8,072 nucleotides of DNA from UBA6398 sp963660485. Lineage in GTDB: Bacteria; Bacteroidota; Bacteroidia; Bacteroidales; Bacteroidaceae. Of this stretch, positions 1-4,889 are shown one piece after another (positions within the stretch are counted from its first letter, which is position 1; each line of letters begins with the position of its first letter). Position numbers and translations under genes: made by a program. The stretch covers positions 1-8,072 of the forward strand of contig CAVKYH010000040.1 of the NCBI GenBank assembly GCA_963660485.1, given 5' to 3'. The notes under the pieces were generated by a model, which saw nothing but the letters and a program-made list of their open reading frames with translations, did no database searches and was not told the DNA's origin.

Positions 1-13
1 AAAGGGCAACAGG

Positions 14-40
14 AACAGGGGTGATTTAACCCCTGTTTTT
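14..40 (+). terminator. Rho-independent terminator of an upstream gene
   Basis: A 9-bp perfect stem (14-22 with 29-37, sequence AACAGGGGT and its complement) closes a six-base loop, and a T-rich tract continues to about 48. The gene it terminates lies before the window. It sits directly in front of the large repeat gene, so that gene needs its own promoter. I see no clean TAnnTTTG box here; a TATAAT at 76-81 is the only promoter-like word. Confidence 0.85.
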
Positions 41-136
41 ACTTTTTTGTTGCTCCGTTGTTGCTCAATAAACGCTATAATCACATTTTATTACTGATTA
101 TCAATGGAATAGCATTTATAACTGACATTCTGCATC

Positions 137-766
137 GAAAACTACGGCCTCTCGATTGCCGGCGTGAAGGTAACAAACCTAAACTGCAAAGACCTGACCG
201 TAATCCCGGGCGTAACAAAAAACAACGACAACTCAACAGCAAGCTACGACCCGGAAACAAAAACTCTCACCCTCAACGACGTTTACATCAAAAGCAATAG
301 CAATACTATCGCCCTCGTTAACACTTCTGTCGACGACCTGATAATAAACGTGCCCGAAGGAACTTCCAGCGATATCGTCGTTGCGTATGATGAATCTTTT
401 AAGAGAACGTACGCAACAGAACTGCTCTGTTCAACAACAATTACCGGCGGCGGAACACTTAAAACCTTTGGCGAAACAGGTTTTGTCTTGGGAAAAAGCA
501 CGCTAACCGTCGACAGCAACACTACGGTGAAAGCTTCGGGTAACTACGGAATCAAAGCAAAGAGCGGTTTCTCCGCATATCTTGCAGTAAACAAGAAAGG
601 ATATCTTAATGCCACCGGAAGTACCGCAGCTATCAGCGACATAAAAGGACTTGACCTCAATGGCGTGGTAATTTGGGGCGAAGGCAACTATTTTGACGAA
701 TCTCTCAAAGGCGTAACGGCCGACGGAAAAACTCTGGAAAAAGAAGTTAATATAAAATACAAGGAA
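137..766 (+). repeat. Protein repeat unit 1
   Basis: First copy of the ~200-residue repeat, starting ENYGLSIAG upstream of the GTG at 164. It is the most divergent together with unit 2: it keeps NCKDLTVIPGV, TKTLTLND and TITGGGTL, but replaces the IDSC of the other copies with VDSN. Confidence 0.75.
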
Positions 767-3562
767 TTTGGCCTGAGGATTACCGGCGTGAAGGTAACAA
801 GCGAAAACTACAAAGACCTCAGCGTAATTCCGTGCGTTAGCGGAACCGTGGAATACTATCCCGAAGAGAAAACTCTTTACCTCCGCGATGCTACAATTGA
901 TTTCCAAGACGAAGAAGAGACATATTCTAACGGCATCGACTTAGACGACGACAGCATTACGATATCTATAAGTGGTACAAACACCGTATTTTGCAAATTC
1001 GACTATGCTTTGCAGTTTAATTGGAGCGGCGGGAAAGGCTATTTTGCTAAAATCAGAGGCGTTACTTCCGACGCAACTCTCAACTTGTATCATAGTGCAG
1101 ATGTTGACTGGTGCGGCGGCGGCATTTACATTCAACGGCTCAATACTCTCCTAATCGACGGGTGCAATGTAAATATTGGAGGATATACCGGCATATATGG
1201 ATCTGGATATGCAAATTCAAATACGAAGCTCATCATTCGAAACGCATTCGTAACCATAGAAGACGGCATAGATGATCTTGATACGCTCACGCTTGACGGA
1301 GTTGATATCATGCAGCCCAGCGGCGCAACGTTCGACGCTTCTAAGCGCACCATCGTGCTCGACGGAACAAAGGTTAAAGACAAAATTGTGATTGGAAATA
1401 TCGTGAACTACGGCTTGCAGATTAAAGGAGAAGAGGTTACCAACGCAAACTGCAACGACCTTAGCGTGATTTCGGGCGTGAGCGGAAAGGTGAATTACAA
1501 CCCCGCAACAAAGACGCTTACTCTCGACAACGCGAGAATCGATGTAATCAAACAAACTCCCATTAAAAACAATTCTGTAAGCGACCTTGTGATAAACATT
1601 ATAGGCGAAGATACCTTAGACAATTATTTTGCCGCTATAGAAACCGCCCTGCCTACAACTATAAAAGGAGACGGAATCTTAAATATATCGAAAGGAACTA
1701 ACGGCATCTACATTGCTTACGGCACTTCTCTTCTTATCGACAGTTGCACGGTGAATATCGTTGGACGGGAGAGCTGTATCAGCGGAGCAAACGGAACTGA
1801 AACTCTCACCATACACAACGCAAACGTAAAGGCTGTTGGCGGCACCAATGGTGTAATCAGTAATATTGCTTCGTTAACGCTCCGCGGAGGAAGCAGCATT
1901 ACTTCGCCCGAAAACGCATGGTTTAGCGATGTTCTTAAGGGCGTGGCGGTCAACGAAGAACTTGTTAAAGACACGGTGGTGATTACCTTCGACCCGAATG
2001 AACTCTATGACGTTGTGCTTGAAGACTACGAAAGTGTCGCTTATGCCGCAAGAGTGTTGATGAAGCTCAAAAAAATAAACATCACAGAAGCTGTAGCTCT
2101 TGCTCGTCAAGCTCCTTGCGTTTTGTTTGAAAATCTTTCGTATAACGAGGCTGATGATATCTACCGCGAATTCCTCGGTGACAATTGCACCGCAAGCGTT
2201 TGGCCTCACGGCGCATGGGGTAACTATCTTGGCTTCAAGATCAACAACGTAGAAGTAACAAAAGACAACTGCGGAGACCTTAGCGTAATCCCAGGCGTGA
2301 GCGGAACGGTGAAATACGACACCATTACAAAGACGCTCACTCTCAACAATGCTACAATCACGGCTACAGAAAAAGGCCAAGATGGAATTTACGTTTACTA
2401 CCTGAGGGATCTCACAATAAGCGTAACGGGAGAAAACTACGTTACGAGCAAGGAGACCTACGCTCTTGAATTAGGAAAAGCAGTAACCATCAACGGAGGC
2501 GGTATTCTCAACGTAACGTCAGAAACTAGTGCTGGTATGATGATAGAAGCTGAAGATAAAACCCCACATCTTTTTATTGACAGTTGCACAGTGAACGTCA
2601 AAGGAGCATGGGAAGGTATCACCGGAAGCGGGAACAATTCTCTTGCTATACGAAAAGCCGATGTAACTCTTGAGGGAAAAGTTGGAGGAGGATCCCAAGG
2701 AGCACTTGCCGAATTTACTTCGCTAACGCTTACAGACTGCGAAATCACCGAGCCTGAGGGTATAAAGATTGAACACTTGCTGTACACCCCGACTCCTCTG
2801 GTGATTATTAAAAAGATTGCAGACGAGCCAGTAACATACGGCTTGGAAATCAACCGCGCATCTGTTACAAGCGAAAACTGCAACGACCTAAGTATGATTC
2901 CAGGTGTGAGCGGAAAGATAAAATATGTTCCTGAGACAAAGACGCTCTATCTTGAAAATGCAACAATCACGACATCTGCCGATACTGCTGGCATTTACAA
3001 CAAATCTATGGACAATCTTGTTATACATGTAACGGGAGAAAACCGAATTACATCATACAATATGTCTCTGTTGTTAAGCCAAACTACAACCATTAAAGGC
3101 AGCGGAACTCTCAATCTTGAATCCGAGCATGACAGTGGCATTCATTTCCTGAAATCGCTTGAGATTGACAGCTGCACAGTGAACGCCCAAGGAAGATGGG
3201 GTATTGTAGGAAACTTCGGTATTCCGTCCAAAGCTATCACCATAAACAACGCCACTGTAACGGCAACTGGCAACGAAGGTTCAATCTTGAATGTCGCTTC
3301 GCTCACGCTCGACGGCTGCAAGATTTACGTGCCTGCCGAAGCTACATTCGACGAAACGCTGCATGCTGTGGCGCTCAACGGAGAAACAGTAACCGACAAG
3401 GTGGTTATATCGCCCGACCAGCCCGTTGGCATCAAGGACGTAGAAAATGTTTCTGCACGCAAGCAAGGCATCTACAGCATCGACGGAATTTACCTCGGCA
3501 CCGATTTCGACTCTCTGCCTAAGGGTATCTACATCAAGGACGGAAAGAAAGTCTTGAAGTAA
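164..3562 (+). CDS. Large exported-type beta-repeat protein with embedded bL12-like domain; 5' end probably frameshifted or truncated
   Basis: The 1132-residue frame from GTG 164 holds five ~200-residue repeats opening with YGLxI, then NCxDLSVIPGVSG, TKTLTLxNATI, TIxGGGxLN, IDSCTVN and SLTLxGC. Alternating short hydrophobic and Thr/Asn/Gly runs suggest a right-handed beta-helix, like the carbohydrate-binding repeat proteins of Bacteroidales (the Cthe_2159-type family is the nearest I can name); binding of glycans at the cell surface is inference. Residues 613-680 form a bL12 C-terminal-like domain. Residues ~1089-1132 (GIYSIDGIYLGTD, LPKGIYIKDGKKV) resemble Bacteroidales type IX/Por-type C-terminal sorting tails. 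The start is doubtful: in-frame repeat homology (ENYGLSIAG) begins at 137, upstream of the GTG, and a stop lies at 119-121. A signal-peptide-like segment occurs from TTG 58 in another frame. The gene may be a 5'-frameshifted pseudogene, or the sequence may contain an error. A strong terminator follows. Confidence 0.8.
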   Translation: MKVTNLNCKDLTVIPGVTKNNDNSTASYDPETKTLTLNDVYIKSNSNTIALVNTSVDDLIINVPEGTSSDIVVAYDESFKRTYATELLCSTTITGGGTLKTFGETGFVLGKSTLTVDSNTTVKASGNYGIKAKSGFSAYLAVNKKGYLNATGSTAAISDIKGLDLNGVVIWGEGNYFDESLKGVTADGKTLEKEVNIKYKEFGLRITGVKVTSENYKDLSVIPCVSGTVEYYPEEKTLYLRDATIDFQDEEETYSNGIDLDDDSITISISGTNTVFCKFDYALQFNWSGGKGYFAKIRGVTSDATLNLYHSADVDWCGGGIYIQRLNTLLIDGCNVNIGGYTGIYGSGYANSNTKLIIRNAFVTIEDGIDDLDTLTLDGVDIMQPSGATFDASKRTIVLDGTKVKDKIVIGNIVNYGLQIKGEEVTNANCNDLSVISGVSGKVNYNPATKTLTLDNARIDVIKQTPIKNNSVSDLVINIIGEDTLDNYFAAIETALPTTIKGDGILNISKGTNGIYIAYGTSLLIDSCTVNIVGRESCISGANGTETLTIHNANVKAVGGTNGVISNIASLTLRGGSSITSPENAWFSDVLKGVAVNEELVKDTVVITFDPNELYDVVLEDYESVAYAARVLMKLKKINITEAVALARQAPCVLFENLSYNEADDIYREFLGDNCTASVWPHGAWGNYLGFKINNVEVTKDNCGDLSVIPGVSGTVKYDTITKTLTLNNATITATEKGQDGIYVYYLRDLTISVTGENYVTSKETYALELGKAVTINGGGILNVTSETSAGMMIEAEDKTPHLFIDSCTVNVKGAWEGITGSGNNSLAIRKADVTLEGKVGGGSQGALAEFTSLTLTDCEITEPEGIKIEHLLYTPTPLVIIKKIADEPVTYGLEINRASVTSENCNDLSMIPGVSGKIKYVPETKTLYLENATITTSADTAGIYNKSMDNLVIHVTGENRITSYNMSLLLSQTTTIKGSGTLNLESEHDSGIHFLKSLEIDSCTVNAQGRWGIVGNFGIPSKAITINNATVTATGNEGSILNVASLTLDGCKIYVPAEATFDETLHAVALNGETVTDKVVISPDQPVGIKDVENVSARKQGIYSIDGIYLGTDFDSLPKGIYIKDGKKVLK
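767..1408 (+). repeat. Protein repeat unit 2
   Basis: Second copy, residues 202-415, opening FGLRITGVKVT. The usual NC is NY here, and the usual IPG is IPC, so a cysteine has moved about eight residues. The unit has extra acidic loops (DEEET, DLDDD) and keeps IDGC and LTLDG. Confidence 0.8.
1409..1999 (+). repeat. Protein repeat unit 3
   Basis: Third copy, residues 416-612, opening YGLQIKGEEVT with NCNDLSVISGVSG, TKTLTLDNA and IDSCTVN. It ends with DTVVITFDP and runs directly into the bL12-like segment. Confidence 0.85.
2000..2203 (+). other. Segment encoding a bL12 C-terminal-domain-like fold inside the repeat protein
   Basis: Residues 613-680 do not match the beta-repeats. They read as an initial strand (YDVVLEDY), a helix (YAARVLMKLKK), then ITEAVALARQAP, LSYNEADDIYREF and a final strand ending TASVW. 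Against the bL12 (L7/L12) C-terminal domain as I remember it, the last 44 residues align without a gap: ITEA with LKEA, the AP at the helix end, the EA in the second helix, and the closing strand. Positions matching E. coli K65, R73 and K84, which contact translation factors, are V, M and V here, so a ribosomal role is not expected. The family call is by eye. Confidence 0.72.
2222..2836 (+). repeat. Protein repeat unit 4
   Basis: Fourth copy, residues 687-891, opening YLGFKINNVEVT, with NCGDLSVIPGVSG, TKTLTLNNATI, INGGGILN and IDSCTVNVKG. At the DNA level it is close to unit 3; for example the stretch starting at 1460 has a clear counterpart starting at 2279. Confidence 0.85.
2837..3427 (+). 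repeat. Protein repeat unit 5
   Basis: Fifth copy, residues 892-1088, opening YGLEINRASVT, with NCNDLSMIPGVSG, TKTLYLENATI, IKGSGTLN and IDSCTVNAQG. It ends KVVISPDQ and is followed by the ~44-residue C-terminal tail. Confidence 0.85.
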
Positions 3563-3610
3563 CATCGCGAAAATGCCGACAGTTTCCAGCTGAAAGCATA
3601 CCATACTAAT

Positions 3611-3651
3611 AAAAGGGACAAGCCCGCAACCGGCGGACTTGTCCTTTTTTT
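3611..3651 (+). terminator. Strong rho-independent terminator of the repeat-protein gene
   Basis: GGACAAG (3616-3622) pairs with CTTGTCC (3638-3644); after one C/A mismatch CCGC pairs with GCGG around a five-base loop. AAAA lies on the left and a run of seven T on the right, so it could act on both strands. It begins 49 bases after the stop codon. Confidence 0.92.
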
Positions 3652-3693
3652 ATGCTCTTGAAATGCCTCGTCGCAAGCCTCATTCCGCGAGTC

Positions 3694-3840
3694 AAAAACC
3701 ATGCTATGCATGGCAAAAACCTGCTGCGCAGGGCGGAAACAATGCTGCGCAGGGTGGAAAAACAAAGTCTGATATTATTCAAATAATGTCTGACATTGTT
3801 TGAATAATGTCAGACATCTGAAAAACGAAATCCTATATGC
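3694..3840. repeat. Array 1: seven imperfect 21-base units
   Basis: Starting at 3694 the DNA divides into seven 21-base units at 3694, 3715, 3736, 3757, 3778, 3799 and 3820. Most begin with an A-rich run (A5 at 3694, 3715, 3758) and carry a GC-richer palindromic core: CCATGCTATGCATGG (3699-3713), CCTGCTGCGCAGG (3720-3732), CTGCGCAG (3745-3752), then ATGTCTGACAT (3786-3796) and ATGTCAGACAT (3807-3817). Units at 3757 and 3820 resemble each other, as do 3778 and 3799. I see no protein-coding signal. A Bacteroidales intergenic repeat is likely; function unknown. Confidence 0.7.
3767..3815. repeat. 49-base near-perfect inverted repeat
   Basis: The 24-base arms 3767-3790 and 3792-3815 are complementary except at two positions, and on the plus strand both of those are T opposite G, so an RNA hairpin would still pair through G-U. 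Only one base separates the arms, so the inner pairs must open to form a loop. No T-run follows, so it is not a standard terminator. Confidence 0.85.
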
Positions 3841-3902
3841 TTTTTCGCACGCCTTATTTATATGTCTCCACAAGCCAAACCGGAAGTTTTTTCCCGCAAG
3901 CC

Positions 3903-4049
3903 AAAAACCATGCTATGCATGGCAAAAACAATGCTGCGCATGGCGGAAAAACAAGTCGGCATCTCGTAAAAACTCCGGGCCATGAAATTTAAATTAGATG
4001 CGTCGGAATTTAAATTACAAGCCACCTCGTAAAACACGAGGTGGCTTGC
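3903..4049. repeat. Array 2: seven imperfect 21-base units
   Basis: Units begin at 3903, 3924, 3945, 3966, 3987, 4008 and 4029. The first shares a 28-base exact match with array 1 (3902-3929 against 3693-3720). Units 5 and 6 both start ATTTAAATTA, and the palindrome AATTTAAATT recurs exactly 21 bases apart (3986, 4007). CTCGTAAAA recurs exactly 63 bases apart (3963, 4026). A5 tracts start at 3903, 3924, 3947 and 3968. The last unit forms part of the terminator at 4018-4057. Confidence 0.68.
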
Positions 4050-4057
4050 AGTTTTTT
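4018..4057 (+). terminator. Rho-independent terminator, 13-bp stem, plus-strand T6
   Basis: CAAGCCACCTCGT (4018-4030) pairs perfectly with 4036-4048 around AAAAC, followed closely by six T (4052-4057) on the plus strand. On the minus strand only a weaker T-rich tract follows, but it could still serve the beta-barrel gene that ends at 4072. No plus-strand gene lies between this and the terminator at 3611-3651. Confidence 0.85.
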
Positions 4058-4071
4058 GGTTGTCTCTGGGC

Positions 4072-4551
4072 TTAAAAATAATATCCCAGACCTATGCGCA
4101 AACCTACCGAAGAGTTGTCGCTGAAATCGTGCATGCTCATCTTGTAATACACCGACGGCTCCACAGTGAGGTAGTGGTTCAGATAAAAAGCATAGCCAAT
4201 TTCCACAGGCACCATCAAGTCGTTGCTGCTCTTGGTGTAGTGTACGAACTGTGCGCCCGCGCCCATGAATATGCCGTTTTGGGTGAAATAATAACGTCCG
4301 TTGAGCCCCGCGGTGAGGTCATCGGTATAGCGCGTATGGCCATAGCCGAAATTTGCATACACCAAAAGTCCGTCGGCAACAAACAAGCCGGCAGCACCAT
4401 CGAGATTGAAACGCAAACGCTCGTTTGAGCTATATTGCAAACTGAGTCCCGAGAGCGAGGCACCTATATATTTTGTGCCGGCCTCGAATTGGGCGTGCGC
4501 CCCTGTGCAAATCATTGCGAACAGAGCCGCAATGGCGATAAACTTTTTCAT
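4072..4551 (-). CDS. Small outer-membrane beta-barrel protein (porin-family-like)
   Basis: A 159-residue protein with a clear signal peptide (MKKFIAIAALFAMICTGAHA, cleavage before Q21). The mature part alternates Gly/aromatic strands such as LLVYANFGYGHTRY, LNGRYYF, GIFMGAGAQFVHY and LTVEPSVYYKM, and ends GLGYYF with a terminal aromatic residue, the usual signal for barrel insertion. The size suits an eight-stranded barrel of the outer-membrane beta-barrel (OmpX/OmpW-like) superfamily. Specific function cannot be told. Its ATG overlaps the stop of the upstream gene as ATGA (4548-4551), so translation is probably coupled. Confidence 0.88.
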   Translation of the reverse strand: MKKFIAIAALFAMICTGAHAQFEAGTKYIGASLSGLSLQYSSNERLRFNLDGAAGLFVADGLLVYANFGYGHTRYTDDLTAGLNGRYYFTQNGIFMGAGAQFVHYTKSSNDLMVPVEIGYAFYLNHYLTVEPSVYYKMSMHDFSDNSSVGLRIGLGYYF

Positions 4552-4793
4552 TCTGTCTTATTGTTTATGGTTTTCGAATTCTCCGTTTCGCGCTTCGCGG
4601 CAATGCGTTCGCGCTTCTCAATGCTGCGGTTCACGCACCACACAGCAACGATAAGCACTACTGCTCCCACGAGCACCGCAACATTGCGAGTAGAAAAGCC
4701 CACGTGTCTCACCGCAAACTGATATACAAAAAACACTATGGCATATATTGCCATCACTGCGGTGATCCAAACACTTTTCGGGGGTATTTTCAT
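4548..4793 (-). CDS. Small two-helix inner-membrane protein of unknown function
   Basis: An 81-residue protein from ATG 4793. Two hydrophobic segments are visible, about residues 8-27 (WITAVMAIYAIVFFVYQFAV) and 37-54 (NVAVLVGAVVLIVAVWCV), joined by a short loop with RH and R. A charged tail follows (NRSIEKRERIAAKRETE), predicted cytoplasmic by the positive-inside rule. I do not recognise a family. A TTG at 4805 would add four residues (MQQK), but it would sit only about 8 bases from the predicted transcription start, so the ATG is preferred. It is the first gene of the operon with the beta-barrel; joint envelope function is inference. Confidence 0.75.
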   Translation of the reverse strand: MKIPPKSVWITAVMAIYAIVFFVYQFAVRHVGFSTRNVAVLVGAVVLIVAVWCVNRSIEKRERIAAKRETENSKTINNKTE

Positions 4794-4819
4794 CTTCTGT
4801 TGCAACGTTTTGTTTGGAG

Positions 4820-4854
4820 CAAATTTAAGAAAAACTTTTCACCGCACCCGCAAA
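4820..4854 (-). promoter_or_regulatory. Bacteroidota promoter for the membrane-protein/beta-barrel operon
   Basis: On the minus strand TAAATTTG (4820-4827) fits the TAnnTTTG -7 consensus. A TTTG (4851-4854) lies 23 bases upstream, slightly longer than usual. The predicted transcription start near 4813 gives a leader of about 20 bases to ATG 4793. Confidence 0.6.
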
Positions 4855-4868
4855 AACGCGTAACTTTG
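4836..4868 (+). promoter_or_regulatory. Bacteroidota promoter for the GHL10 gene
   Basis: TAACTTTG (4861-4868) matches TAnnTTTG exactly. TTTT (4836-4839), a partial -33 TTTG, lies 21 bases upstream. Transcription would start near 4875, just before ATG 4890, which rules out in-frame starts further upstream such as the one at 4704. Confidence 0.68.
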
Positions 4869-4889
4869 TGCTTTGTTAATCCGGTATAT

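Noticed and set aside
58..300. Independent 80-residue gene from TTG 58
   Set aside because: Only its first ~22 residues look protein-like; the rest is a shadow of repeat unit 1 read in the wrong frame. It is treated as a possible displaced signal peptide.
3663..3803. Short plus-strand frame of 46 codons (starting MPRRKPHSASQKPCYAWQK) with seven-residue periodicity
   Set aside because: The heptad pattern follows directly from the 21-base DNA repeat. A similar frame at 3800-3985 contains the same ASQKPCYAWQK because of the 28-base duplication. No promoter or ribosome site supports either.
3694..4049. CRISPR-like array
   Set aside because: Units are contiguous imperfect 21-mers with no spacers, and no cas genes are near.
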